A stretch of DNA of 5,830 nucleotides from Alphaproteobacteria bacterium (lineage in GTDB: Bacteria; Pseudomonadota; Alphaproteobacteria; SMXP01): NCBI GenBank assembly GCA_021774995.1, contig JAJFIM010000116.1, positions 1 through 5,830 of the forward strand, in the 5' to 3' direction. Numbering within the stretch: position 1 is the first letter of the stretch; each line of letters starts with the position of its first letter. The notes under the pieces are model-generated. The model was given only the letters and a program-made list of their open reading frames with translations, was not told where the DNA came from and did no database searches. Made by a program: the position numbers and the translations under genes. Positions 1-5,676 of this stretch are shown one piece after another.

Positions 1-475
1 GTACTTCATCTGAGGTTTTGTTGAGAATTTCGCCCCGCAACGTTAAAACTGGAACGCCGCCTTGATAAGAGCGCTCATAATGCGTCTGTTGAAACGCCAA
101 TCCGCGCGTATTTATGTTTTCGCCAAAGGCGCTGTAAAGGGTTGCCGCCTGAGGCCAGAGACGAACGATATCGACCCGAAATTGATACGCCGCCGCGACA
201 AAGACGCTGGCCGCCAAACCCAAGGCCAACCACCCCGTGATTTGGCTTATCAGACCGAAACGCTGTGAGTGGCCCGCATCACCCACCGTAAGCTCATTGA
301 TGGTGACCGCGGCGCCGCCTGAATAATGCGGGAGCGCTTTTAGAGAAAAATCTTCCGAAGGCTCTTGATACCAACTATGACTACACTGAGCGCAGCGCAC
401 CATGCGGCCACTCGGCTCAAAGCTTGCCGCATCGGCCATATAGCGCGTCGCACAGGAAGGACAGGTCAATATCAT
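1..475 (-). CDS. Zinc-ribbon (MJ0042-type) membrane protein, DUF3426-like, N-terminal part; gene runs off the left edge
   Basis: I translated the reverse complement by hand: an ATG at 475-473 opens 158 uninterrupted residues to the window edge. The N-terminus is a two-knuckle zinc ribbon: MILTCPSC (Cys5, Cys8), then MVRCAQCSHSW (Cys28, Cys31), the MJ0042 pattern of CPxC plus CxxC followed by a Trp. A hydrophobic segment at about residues 97-116 (ITGWLALGLAASVFVAAAYQ) is a likely single transmembrane helix. After it, GVPVLTLRGEILNKT (about 140-154) resembles the start of the DUF3426 domain, probably periplasmic. The start is secure because an in-frame TGA lies one codon upstream, at 481-479. 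The upstream SD is weak. In alphaproteobacteria such genes often sit divergently beside ftsE. The function is unknown to me; a cytoplasmic metal-binding head on a membrane anchor suggests a regulatory or structural envelope role, which is inference. Confidence 0.85.
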   Translation of the reverse strand, partial: MILTCPSCATRYMADAASFEPSGRMVRCAQCSHSWYQEPSEDFSLKALPHYSGGAAVTINELTVGDAGHSQRFGLISQITGWLALGLAASVFVAAAYQFRVDIVRLWPQAATLYSAFGENINTRGLAFQQTHYERSYQGGVPVLTLRGEILNKTSDEV

Positions 476-498
476 TGTTCACCAGCAATTTAAGTGGA

Positions 499-526
499 TT
501 GACGCCTTGCGCTCTACTCGTATGGT
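499..526 (+). promoter_or_regulatory. Candidate sigma70-type promoter for ftsEX
   Basis: TTGACG at 499-504 matches the -35 consensus at 5 of 6 positions. TATGGT at 521-526 matches the -10 consensus at 4 of 6, with a 16-bp spacer. It would start transcription near 533 and give ftsE a leader of roughly 75-80 nt. The AT-rich stretch at 524-540 just downstream offers alternative -10 boxes such as TAATAT at 531-536. This is pattern matching only. Confidence 0.35.
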
Positions 527-594
527 TAATTAATATTAGAACTTCATTAACGCTTTCTTTCCAACGCCTCCGCCATCTGGTTAAAAAAGCGTCT

Positions 595-602
595 GAGGAG
601 GT
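595..602 (+). promoter_or_regulatory. Strong Shine-Dalgarno sequence that fixes the GTG start of ftsE
   Basis: GAGGAGGT lies 8 nt upstream of the GTG at 611-613. This near-perfect ribosome-binding site supports a GTG start, which also gives the family's usual N-terminus (a short beta strand reading LRFENVGIRYG). Confidence 0.8.
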
Positions 603-610
603 CCCTTGCC

Positions 611-1288
611 GTGCTGCGCTTTGAAAATGTTGGAATTCGGTACGGAATGGGCGCCGAAATCCTTCGCGACGTCAGTTTTCACCTGGAGCCGGGATCCTTT
701 CATTTCCTCACCGGAGCTTCGGGCACGGGAAAAACATCCCTTCTTAAACTGATGTATATGGCGCGGCGCCCGTCGCGCGGCTGGATCACCATGTTCGGTC
801 AAGATTTGGTTCACCTCCCCCGAACGAAACTCCCTGAGATCAGACGGCGCGTCGGCGTCGTGTTTCAGGATTTCCGCCTGATCAATCATCTCTCGGCCTT
901 TGATAACGTTGCCTTGCCCCTGGTGATCGCGGGCGCGCGCCGTGACGACTACCGCGAAGATGTTGAAGAATTGCTGACATGGGTGGGCCTGGGCGAACGT
1001 CTGGATGCAAAACCACCCACTTTATCGGGAGGAGAGCAACAGCGCGTGGCCATCGCCCGCGCCGTGGTCGCAAAGCCCGATCTATTGCTGGCGGATGAAC
1101 CGACGGGCAATGTCGACCCCAAAATTGGGCAACGCCTGATGCGGCTTTTCATTGAGCTCAACAAATTGGGCGCCAGCGTGGTGATCGCGACTCATGACGA
1201 CAGCCTGGTGCGGAAAATTGCCGCGCCCGTTTTAAGTCTTGAAAATGGAACACTGATTAAACGCCCATCTTCCGCGAAAGGGGCGTGA
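611..1288 (+). CDS. ftsE: Cell division ATP-binding protein FtsE
   Basis: This is the ABC-type ATPase of the FtsEX complex. With FtsX it sits at the septum on the cytoplasmic face of the inner membrane and couples ATP hydrolysis to activation of periplasmic peptidoglycan hydrolases during division (family knowledge). At 225 residues it has normal FtsE length, and every nucleotide-binding motif is intact: Walker A GASGTGKT (35-42), Q-loop Gln86 in VVFQDFRLI, signature LSGGEQQ (138-144), Walker B LLLADE (158-163) with catalytic Glu163, D-loop around Asn167-Asp169, and H-loop His195 in ATHD. The opening LRFENVGIRYG and the SFHFLTG lead-in to Walker A are typical of alphaproteobacterial FtsE rather than LolD or other MacB-type ATPases. 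The ftsX gene immediately downstream confirms the assignment. Translation starts at GTG. The stop overlaps the start of ftsX, so the two are probably coupled. Confidence 0.97.
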   Translation: MLRFENVGIRYGMGAEILRDVSFHLEPGSFHFLTGASGTGKTSLLKLMYMARRPSRGWITMFGQDLVHLPRTKLPEIRRRVGVVFQDFRLINHLSAFDNVALPLVIAGARRDDYREDVEELLTWVGLGERLDAKPPTLSGGEQQRVAIARAVVAKPDLLLADEPTGNVDPKIGQRLMRLFIELNKLGASVVIATHDDSLVRKIAAPVLSLENGTLIKRPSSAKGA

Positions 1289-2256
1289 TGTTGATGTCCT
1301 TACCCCAAGTCACTGCGCTCGCTAACAAGATCAAAGACATATTGAACCGTAAAGCTGGGCTCCAATCCAAGGGAACGCGGATCGTCCCCGCAAATGACGC
1401 GACGAATCGTCCACTGTTGGGCGTCATCGCCATCATGTGCTATTTCGCGGCGCTGGCGGGCGAAAGCGTCCTGATGATCAACCGGGCGGTGGATGAGTGG
1501 ACGTCCGGCCTCTCCAGCGCCATCACCATTCAAGTGCGGCCCGTTGCCGGCGACACCGCTTTGTCCTTGGACACTCAGATAGGGGAATTGTTGAAGATTG
1601 TGCGCGCGGCGCCTGGCGTCACGCGGGTTCAGGAATTGTCGCGCCGCGATACTGAAAAATTACTTGAACCCTGGCTTGGCGCCGGAAATATTCTTGATGA
1701 ACTTCCTATCCCGAGACTCATAGACGTTCAAATTGACAGGGCGCACCCCCCGGAGATGGAGTTGCTTTCGTTGAACATTTCCCGGATCGCACCTAACGCA
1801 AAACTGAATGATCACGCGCAATGGAATGACAGAATTCTTATTTTTGCAAATTTTTTACGCGGCCTGGCATTCGGTATTCTTATCCTGACCATTATAACCA
1901 CGATTACAATCGTTCTCTTTGCCACGCGCGCGGGATTAACGGCCAAACACGAAATTGTTGAGGTCTTGCATTTAACGGGCGCCCATGATGCTTTTATCGC
2001 CCGCGAATTCGAAAAGCAGTTTATGTCACTGGGTTTACGCGCGGGCTTATTGGCCATTGCCGCCGCCTTGCTCACTTTCCTGCTGTTTAGCGGCTTGATT
2101 TCACGCTACGCCAATGCGGAAATCTATTTTCTTCCCACGCCCGATCTGTATTTCAGCGATTTCCTTCTCCTCTTACTTATCCCCCTTGGCGCCGCCCTGG
2201 TCGCCACGCTGACCACACGGGTCACGGTGCTGCGCGTCATCGGCAGAACCCTCTAA
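1285..2256 (+). CDS. ftsX: Cell division protein FtsX (FtsEX permease-like subunit)
   Basis: FtsX is the membrane partner of FtsE. It transmits ATP-driven movement to periplasmic wall hydrolase regulators rather than transporting a substrate (family knowledge). The 323 residues show a cytoplasmic N-terminus of about 42 residues, TM1 near 44-66, a periplasmic domain at about 67-187, then TM2 (191-213), TM3 (252-272) and TM4 (293-313), the expected four-helix topology. EVLHLTGA at 226-233, in the cytoplasmic loop after TM2, is the well-conserved FtsX loop motif. The start is ambiguous: GTG 1285 (4-nt overlap with ftsE), ATG 1288 (TGATG overlap) and ATG 1294 are all in frame. A purine-rich AAAGGGG at 1277-1283 is best spaced for the two later ATGs, and I list the longest form. 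The periplasmic domain diverges in sequence across phyla, so its hydrolase partner cannot be read from here. Confidence 0.95.
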   Translation: MMLMSLPQVTALANKIKDILNRKAGLQSKGTRIVPANDATNRPLLGVIAIMCYFAALAGESVLMINRAVDEWTSGLSSAITIQVRPVAGDTALSLDTQIGELLKIVRAAPGVTRVQELSRRDTEKLLEPWLGAGNILDELPIPRLIDVQIDRAHPPEMELLSLNISRIAPNAKLNDHAQWNDRILIFANFLRGLAFGILILTIITTITIVLFATRAGLTAKHEIVEVLHLTGAHDAFIAREFEKQFMSLGLRAGLLAIAAALLTFLLFSGLISRYANAEIYFLPTPDLYFSDFLLLLLIPLGAALVATLTTRVTVLRVIGRTL

Positions 2257-2311
2257 TATGCGCGCGCGGTGTCCATTTTAGGTCCATCGCCGGTATGCCG
2301 CGGGTGCGGAC

Positions 2312-2329
2312 CGGGGGCGGCGGGGGCGG
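2312..2329 (+). repeat. Tandem G-rich 9-bp repeat (CGGGGGCGG x2) after ftsX
   Basis: Two exact head-to-tail copies of CGGGGGCGG occupy 2312-2320 and 2321-2329. They lie inside a very GC-rich stretch (about 2281-2338) of the 142-bp ftsX-DUF218 spacer. I see no T-run after it, so it is not an intrinsic terminator in standard form. The G-runs could in principle form a two-layer quadruplex, or could simply be low-complexity sequence. Confidence 0.75.
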
Positions 2330-2337
2330 ATCGCGGG

Positions 2338-2366
2338 TTCAAAGGCGCTCAAAAATCACTTACACT
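2338..2366 (+). promoter_or_regulatory. Candidate promoter for the DUF218-plsC pair
   Basis: TTCAAA at 2338-2343 (4 of 6 to the -35 consensus) and TACACT at 2361-2366 (4 of 6 to the -10 consensus) are separated by exactly 17 bp. They lie just after the GC-rich block and 33 bp before the DUF218 start, so the leader would be about 25 nt. The position suggests that the downstream pair can be transcribed independently of ftsEX. The boxes are only moderate matches. Confidence 0.35.
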
Positions 2367-2373
2367 CATGTAA
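2360..2373. repeat. Short inverted repeat TTACA-CTCA-TGTAA overlapping the candidate -10 box
   Basis: Perfect 5-bp arms (2360-2364 and 2369-2373) flank a 4-bp centre. The element overlaps the candidate -10 hexamer and start region of the DUF218 gene, a position where a repressor could act. Arms this short can arise by chance. Confidence 0.4.
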
Positions 2374-2398
2374 AAGGGCGTAGATTCCAGGTGCAGCG

Positions 2399-3031
2399 AT
2401 GAAATGGTTAAAGAGAAAAAACGTGGATAAACCTCTCGCAAAGCGCACGGCGAAAAGGTGGTTTTTTGTTTTCCCCTCCAGCCTGATTGGCTTCATTGCC
2501 ATTGCCTGGCTGATCGGGTTGATCTCATTCGCGCTCAACATTCCATCGCCGTCTCCCACTCCAAAGGCCGCAGACGGGATCGTCGCTCTCACGGGAGGGG
2601 ACACAAGACTGACGGAGGCCATGAATCTGCTGATCGCGCAAAAAGGGCAAAGAGTGCTGATTTCAGGCGTCAACCCGGCCGCCCGGCGCGGCGACATCCT
2701 TTCCGTGTTGAATGTCGAGGAAAAACTGTTTGACTGTTGCGTCGATTTGGACCGCTTGGCCGTTGATACGATCGGCAATGCCGTACAGAGCGCCAAATGG
2801 ATTCGCGACAATAATTATCACAACGTCATTATCGTCACCGCCAATTACCACATGCCGCGTTCTCTTCTTGAGTTTCGCCACGCCATGCCCGATATTGAAA
2901 TCACTCCATACGCGATCCAATCAGACCGAATTCATACCGACAAATGGTGGAAAAGCATCAACACCATCAGGTTTCTCGCTTCTGAATACAATAAATATAT
3001 CGCCAGCTTCATCCGTACTCGTCTTTTTTAA
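2399..3031 (+). CDS. DUF218 / YdcF-SanA-ElyC family membrane protein
   Basis: This 210-residue protein has a basic N-terminus (residues 1-20, many Lys/Arg), one transmembrane helix at about 22-46, and a DUF218 domain in the rest, expected on the periplasmic side. Visible family landmarks are DGIVALTGGDTR (59-70), ISG (88-90), DTIGNA (123-128), VTANYHMPRS (146-155, with His151 and Arg154) and a C-terminal SEYNKY (195-200). Homologues SanA and ElyC in enterobacteria affect envelope barrier function and peptidoglycan or lipid-carrier metabolism, but a biochemical activity is not firmly established for this branch. Start ATG 2399 has a modest SD (CAGGTG at 2388-2393). Gene order ftsEX, then this gene, then plsC, recurs in alphaproteobacteria and argues for an envelope role. 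The Cys-Cys pair at 113-114 sits in the region before DTIGNA; I recall CCVDL there in related alphaproteobacterial proteins, so I do not treat it as odd. Confidence 0.88.
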   Translation: MKWLKRKNVDKPLAKRTAKRWFFVFPSSLIGFIAIAWLIGLISFALNIPSPSPTPKAADGIVALTGGDTRLTEAMNLLIAQKGQRVLISGVNPAARRGDILSVLNVEEKLFDCCVDLDRLAVDTIGNAVQSAKWIRDNNYHNVIIVTANYHMPRSLLEFRHAMPDIEITPYAIQSDRIHTDKWWKSINTIRFLASEYNKYIASFIRTRLF

Positions 3032-3068
3032 AAGACTGCCAGATTAAAAACAAAGCAGCACCCTCCAC

Positions 3069-3824
3069 ATGATCGCGATCCGCTCTCTCTTGTTCAATAT
3101 TTATCTTTACGCCTGGACCATACTCATTTGCGTCATAGGACTCTTTCTTGTCCCTTTGCCGCGCAGAATATTCTTTGTCGTTTTGCGCGTCTGGGCCAGT
3201 TGGGTAGCGGTTGGATTGCGCATCATCTGCGGCATCGACATGGAAATTCGCGGACGGGAGAACATCCCCCATGGGGGCGCCTTACTGGCGTCCAAACATC
3301 AGTCCATGTGGGATACGATTATTTTCTTCTGCCTCGTGGACGATCTCGCCATCGTTTTAAAAAAGGAAATCAGCTACATTCCTCTTTTTGGATGGCTGAC
3401 GATTAAGTGCGATATGCTCCATGTTGACCGGTCGGCCGGCGCCAAAGCTTTAAAAACCCTGGTCGCCAAAGCCAAAAGAGCCGTTGCGAACCAGAGACAA
3501 ATCGTTATTTTTCCGGAAGGAACGCGCGCGCCTGCGGGCAAAGCCTTGGACTACAAACCTGGCGTCGCGGCGCTTTACAACCAACTGGGCGTTCCTTGCG
3601 TTCCCATAGCGCTCAACTCAGGCGTTTTTTGGCCCCGGCATAAATTTTTACGGCCGCCGGGCTGTATTGTCATTGAATTTTTAGAGCCCATCCAGCACGG
3701 CTTGAAGCGCAAAGCATTTATGGCTGAACTTGAAACCCGCATCGAAACGGCGTCGACAAGACTCTACCAGGAAGGGGTGAAGAGGCTTGAAGGCGCCTCA
3801 CGCTTTTCTCAATCCAGGCGGTAG
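3069..3824 (+). CDS. plsC: 1-acyl-sn-glycerol-3-phosphate acyltransferase (PlsC family)
   Basis: The family transfers an acyl chain to the sn-2 position of lysophosphatidic acid to make phosphatidic acid, the precursor of membrane phospholipids, at the cytoplasmic face of the inner membrane. The 251-residue protein has a hydrophobic N-terminus (about 7-30, probable membrane anchor) and the ordered acyltransferase blocks: HQSMWD (77-82, the HX4D catalytic motif), KKEISYIPLFGW (98-109), a substrate-binding region ending HVDRS (118-122), FPEGTR (148-153) and VPCVPIALNSG (175-185). It lies 37 bp after the DUF218 stop on the same strand, so co-transcription is likely. I see no Shine-Dalgarno sequence before ATG 3069, but the N-terminus MIAIRSLLFN fits the family, so the start is probably right. 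Some family members acylate other lipids such as ornithine lipids, which the sequence alone does not exclude. Confidence 0.93.
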   Translation: MIAIRSLLFNIYLYAWTILICVIGLFLVPLPRRIFFVVLRVWASWVAVGLRIICGIDMEIRGRENIPHGGALLASKHQSMWDTIIFFCLVDDLAIVLKKEISYIPLFGWLTIKCDMLHVDRSAGAKALKTLVAKAKRAVANQRQIVIFPEGTRAPAGKALDYKPGVAALYNQLGVPCVPIALNSGVFWPRHKFLRPPGCIVIEFLEPIQHGLKRKAFMAELETRIETASTRLYQEGVKRLEGASRFSQSRR

Positions 3825-3833
3825 CGCCGCACA

Positions 3834-4382
3834 TCAACACAAGAGCGAAACCGCGCGCCAGAGTTTCTTCAAACCGTCATCGACAATACCCATTTCCTCT
3901 AAATGACGCAGCGTATTGGCCAGATATTCCGGATTATCTCCCGATTGCCCCCGCCCCCGCGCAATCAACCGCACCTGATCTTCAAAACGCAGCTTGCCGG
4001 CATATTGCCGGTGGCCCCTGTCGACAACAAAACTCAAAGCATCAACCTTTTTTAAGTCACCCGCCGCGCCGGAATCAGTTTCAAAAATATGCGCGGCGCC
4101 CATCACTTCCAGGTAAATCATGGTGACCTGTTCGCGCGCCCGCAGATAAGAGCGCACGCCTTCCACATGGCGCGCGCCCACCCGGTACGCCAAGCCCCGG
4201 CACGAGCCGCCGCGATCCAACCCCAGCACCAGGCCGGGGTTTTCAGGCGTTCCGCGATGAACGTGACTGAAGACGCAAAAAGAGCGGTGATAGCCATAAA
4301 GCTTGGCGGGTCTGCACTCCACATAGTCAAAGCCCGGCCGCCACATCAAAGACCCGTAGGCAAATACCCAAAAATCATTCAC
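3834..4382 (-). CDS. chaC: Gamma-glutamylcyclotransferase, ChaC family
   Basis: ChaC enzymes release 5-oxoproline from glutathione, leaving Cys-Gly, in the cytoplasm. The 182-residue protein matches the family throughout: WVFAYGSLMW (5-14) contains the YGSL substrate-binding loop, followed by GYHRSFCVFS (30-39), HRGTPENPGLVLGLDRGGSC (42-61), and LRAREQ (80-85), whose Glu84 is the expected catalytic acid. The start is GTG at 4382-4380. An in-frame TAA four codons upstream and the need to keep YGSL leave no alternative, and no Shine-Dalgarno sequence is present. The gene converges on plsC with 9 bp between stop codons and diverges from the DUF2125 gene. This pairing with DUF2125 recurs in alphaproteobacteria, though a functional link is unproven. 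Long open frames on the opposite strand here are shadows. Confidence 0.94.
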   Translation of the reverse strand: MNDFWVFAYGSLMWRPGFDYVECRPAKLYGYHRSFCVFSHVHRGTPENPGLVLGLDRGGSCRGLAYRVGARHVEGVRSYLRAREQVTMIYLEVMGAAHIFETDSGAAGDLKKVDALSFVVDRGHRQYAGKLRFEDQVRLIARGRGQSGDNPEYLANTLRHLEEMGIVDDGLKKLWRAVSLLC

Positions 4383-4390
4383 GCTATTCT

Positions 4391-4419
4391 TTTAAAACCC
4401 CTGTTTGATTTATTTTCAA
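4391..4419 (-). promoter_or_regulatory. Candidate promoter for chaC
   Basis: On the minus strand TTGAAA (4419-4414, 5 of 6 to the -35 consensus) is followed after 17 bp by TTTAAA (4396-4391, 4 of 6 to the -10 consensus). Transcription would begin about 7 nt later, near 4384, almost at the GTG start codon (4382). The chaC mRNA would then be leaderless or nearly so, consistent with the lack of a Shine-Dalgarno sequence. Confidence 0.45.
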
Positions 4420-4439
4420 CCCGGTCGCCTCGAACCGGG
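4420..4439. promoter_or_regulatory. Perfect inverted repeat CCCGGT-N8-ACCGGG between chaC and the DUF2125 gene (possible operator)
   Basis: The 6-bp arms at 4420-4425 and 4434-4439 are perfect reverse complements around an 8-bp centre. The 20-bp site abuts the candidate chaC -35 box on one side and lies 9 bp from the DUF2125 -10 box on the other. A dyad of this size is typical of a dimeric regulator's operator. ATTTTA follows on the plus strand, so a weak intrinsic terminator for rightward transcripts is an alternative, but the U-run is short. Confidence 0.5.
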
Positions 4440-4448
4440 ATTTTAGTC

Positions 4449-4454
4449 TATACT
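4449..4454 (+). promoter_or_regulatory. Candidate -10 box for the DUF2125 gene
   Basis: TATACT matches the -10 consensus at 5 of 6 positions and ends 7 nt before ATG 4462, so initiation would fall at or next to the start codon. I find no convincing -35 box 16-18 bp upstream. That spacing falls within the inverted repeat 4420-4439, so an activator may be needed if this is the promoter. Confidence 0.4.
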
Positions 4455-4461
4455 GCCCGCC

Positions 4462-5568
4462 ATGAAGATAAACACGCAAAGTTCGACTTATCGCTGGGCT
4501 ATTTTTGTCCCGTCTCTGGTCATCATCGCCATAGCCATCGCCTATTCGGTCTATTGGTTCAACCTCGCATCCAATCTACGGCGCAATATTGATGACTGGA
4601 TAGCGGATCAAAACCAGCAAGGCTACGCCATTTCCTATGAAACGCTCGACATCAGCGGCTATCCTTTCCGTCTCCATATTGATCTCAACGACGTCACGGT
4701 CTCCGAGCCCGGCCACCCCAATGACTGGACATGGAACGCAGAGCATGTTGTCGGCCTCACCCTGCCCTATAAGCTCAACCAAATCATCCTGGAACTGCGC
4801 GGAGCGCAGCGCATTGACTACATCGAAAACCTGGGCCCCGTCGCCCGCGCGCCCCATCGCTATACCGTGACGGCGAGCGCAAAGGCCGCGCGCAGCTCGC
4901 TTGTGTTTTCAAAACGGAAATTGAAGCGCTTGTCCATTGACGTGACGAAGCTGAACGCCGTGCGCCAAGGCCCGGATGGAGAACAAACCCTTAAAGCGGA
5001 ACGCCTGCAAATGCACACCCGCCCCGCAGTGAGCCAAGCCGGGATGACTTCCTCCCCGCCTGCATCCGGGCTCGATCTGTTCGTGCAAGCTGACGCCCTC
5101 GTCTTGCCTTATGGCGATGACTTTACGTCTCATCCCGCCTCACCTATCGACGCCATAAAAATCAATATGGTCATGCCCGATATGGACAGCGCGGTTATAA
5201 ATTCCTCCAGCCTGGCTTCCTGGGCCGAAAAAGGCGGTCATTTAGAAATCGTCTCGTCCCATATTATCTGGGATCAAATCAACATCGCCGCCTCGGGCGC
5301 GCTTCATCTTGACGCCCAAAACCGCATTGAAGGAGAAGTCAGCACACTGATTGGCGGATACGACCAATTCGTCACGCTGCTGGTTGATTCAGGCGCATTC
5401 GACAAAAACACAGGGGCGCTCGTCTCATCGGGTTTGGGATTGCTGGCCGCCTTCAATGGCGACGGACAGGGCCGCATTAAAACGCCGGTCAGATTTGAGC
5501 AAGGGGAGATTTTTTTAGGACCGGTCAAAGTCGGGTCCATGGGACCGGTGATCTCGCCTTATAATTAG
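4462..5568 (+). CDS. DUF2125 domain-containing protein (membrane-anchored, function unknown)
   Basis: The 368-residue protein begins with a short polar N-terminus and a hydrophobic helix at about 12-34, probably an uncleaved anchor, with the rest in the periplasm. After it come a charged amphipathic stretch (LRRNIDDWIADQ, 39-50) and SGYPFRLHIDL (65-75), a recognisable DUF2125 signature. The body is a series of alternating strand-like segments. The C-terminal third contains GHLEIVSSHIIWDQINIAASG (259-279, quoted in parts: GHLEIV, IIWDQI, ASG), then GEVSTLIGGYD (291-301) and GRIKTPVRFEQGEIFLG (337-353). The strand-rich build behind one helix recalls AsmA-type envelope proteins, but that is only an impression. 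No catalytic motif is visible. The start is fixed by an in-frame TAG at 4444-4446 with no usable start codon between. No Shine-Dalgarno sequence is present. The gene is flanked by chaC and a convergent prephenate dehydrogenase gene. Confidence 0.88.
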   Translation: MKINTQSSTYRWAIFVPSLVIIAIAIAYSVYWFNLASNLRRNIDDWIADQNQQGYAISYETLDISGYPFRLHIDLNDVTVSEPGHPNDWTWNAEHVVGLTLPYKLNQIILELRGAQRIDYIENLGPVARAPHRYTVTASAKAARSSLVFSKRKLKRLSIDVTKLNAVRQGPDGEQTLKAERLQMHTRPAVSQAGMTSSPPASGLDLFVQADALVLPYGDDFTSHPASPIDAIKINMVMPDMDSAVINSSSLASWAEKGGHLEIVSSHIIWDQINIAASGALHLDAQNRIEGEVSTLIGGYDQFVTLLVDSGAFDKNTGALVSSGLGLLAAFNGDGQGRIKTPVRFEQGEIFLGPVKVGSMGPVISPYN

Positions 5569-5608
5569 AAGATTATTCTGGCCGGACGGAAACAAAAACC
5601 CCCCTCAC

Positions 5609-5638
5609 CATTCCTCTCCCCCAAGGGGGAGAGGAATG
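5609..5638. repeat. 30-bp palindrome with 14-bp perfect arms; dispersed-repeat type, possible bidirectional terminator
   Basis: CATTCCTCTCCCCC (5609-5622) and GGGGGAGAGGAATG (5625-5638) are exact reverse complements separated by AA. The CCTCTCCCC/GGGGAGAGG core, preceded here by CCCCTCACC (5601-5609), resembles intergenic palindromes scattered in many proteobacterial genomes. It lies between convergent genes, where such a hairpin could end both transcripts or protect 3' ends. A T-run does not directly follow on the plus strand. On the minus strand TTTTT comes only after about 9 nt (complement of 5595-5599), so it is not a textbook intrinsic terminator. Confidence 0.9.
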
Positions 5639-5646
5639 AGTAAGCT

Positions 5647-5676
5647 TAGTGAACAAAAGTGAACTTAGCTGAAGCT
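5647..5676 (+). repeat. Three 10-bp-phased TGAA motifs, the first two in AGTGAAC direct repeats
   Basis: AGTGAAC occurs at 5648-5654 and again at 5658-5664, exactly 10 bp apart, and TGAA recurs a third time at 5670-5673 in the same phase. The units read TAGTGAACAA, AAGTGAACTT and AGCTGAAGCT. One-turn spacing places the motifs on one face of the helix. The block lies directly after the palindrome, between convergent genes. I do not recognise a binding protein. Confidence 0.5.

Noticed and set aside
62..268. Short plus-strand frame near the left edge
   Set aside because: It is the antisense shadow of the zinc-ribbon gene, whose Cys pairs and transmembrane segment make the minus strand the coding one.
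581..889. A 102-codon minus-strand frame over the start of ftsE
   Set aside because: It is antisense to the FtsE nucleotide-binding domain, has no recognisable domain and runs into the ftsE Shine-Dalgarno region.
2257..2340. Possible intrinsic terminator after ftsX (GCGCGCGC, GGTCC...GGACC)
   Set aside because: The arms are short, the loop is long and poorly paired, and no T-run follows.
2356..2811. A 151-codon minus-strand frame opposite the DUF218 gene
   Set aside because: The plus-strand frame carries the DUF218 motifs, while this one is low-complexity Ser/Ala/Arg-rich and has no family resemblance.
4089..4592. A 167-codon open frame on the plus strand over chaC and the start of the DUF2125 gene
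   Set aside because: It is antisense to chaC, whose motifs match its family throughout, and it overlaps the DUF2125 start in another frame. Its translation is rich in Arg, His and Ala with no recognisable domain, as expected for a shadow frame in GC-rich coding DNA.
5609..5676. CRISPR-like or attachment-site repeats in the final spacer
   Set aside because: There is one palindrome and a short phased motif, with no repeat-spacer periodicity, no integrase gene and no tRNA.
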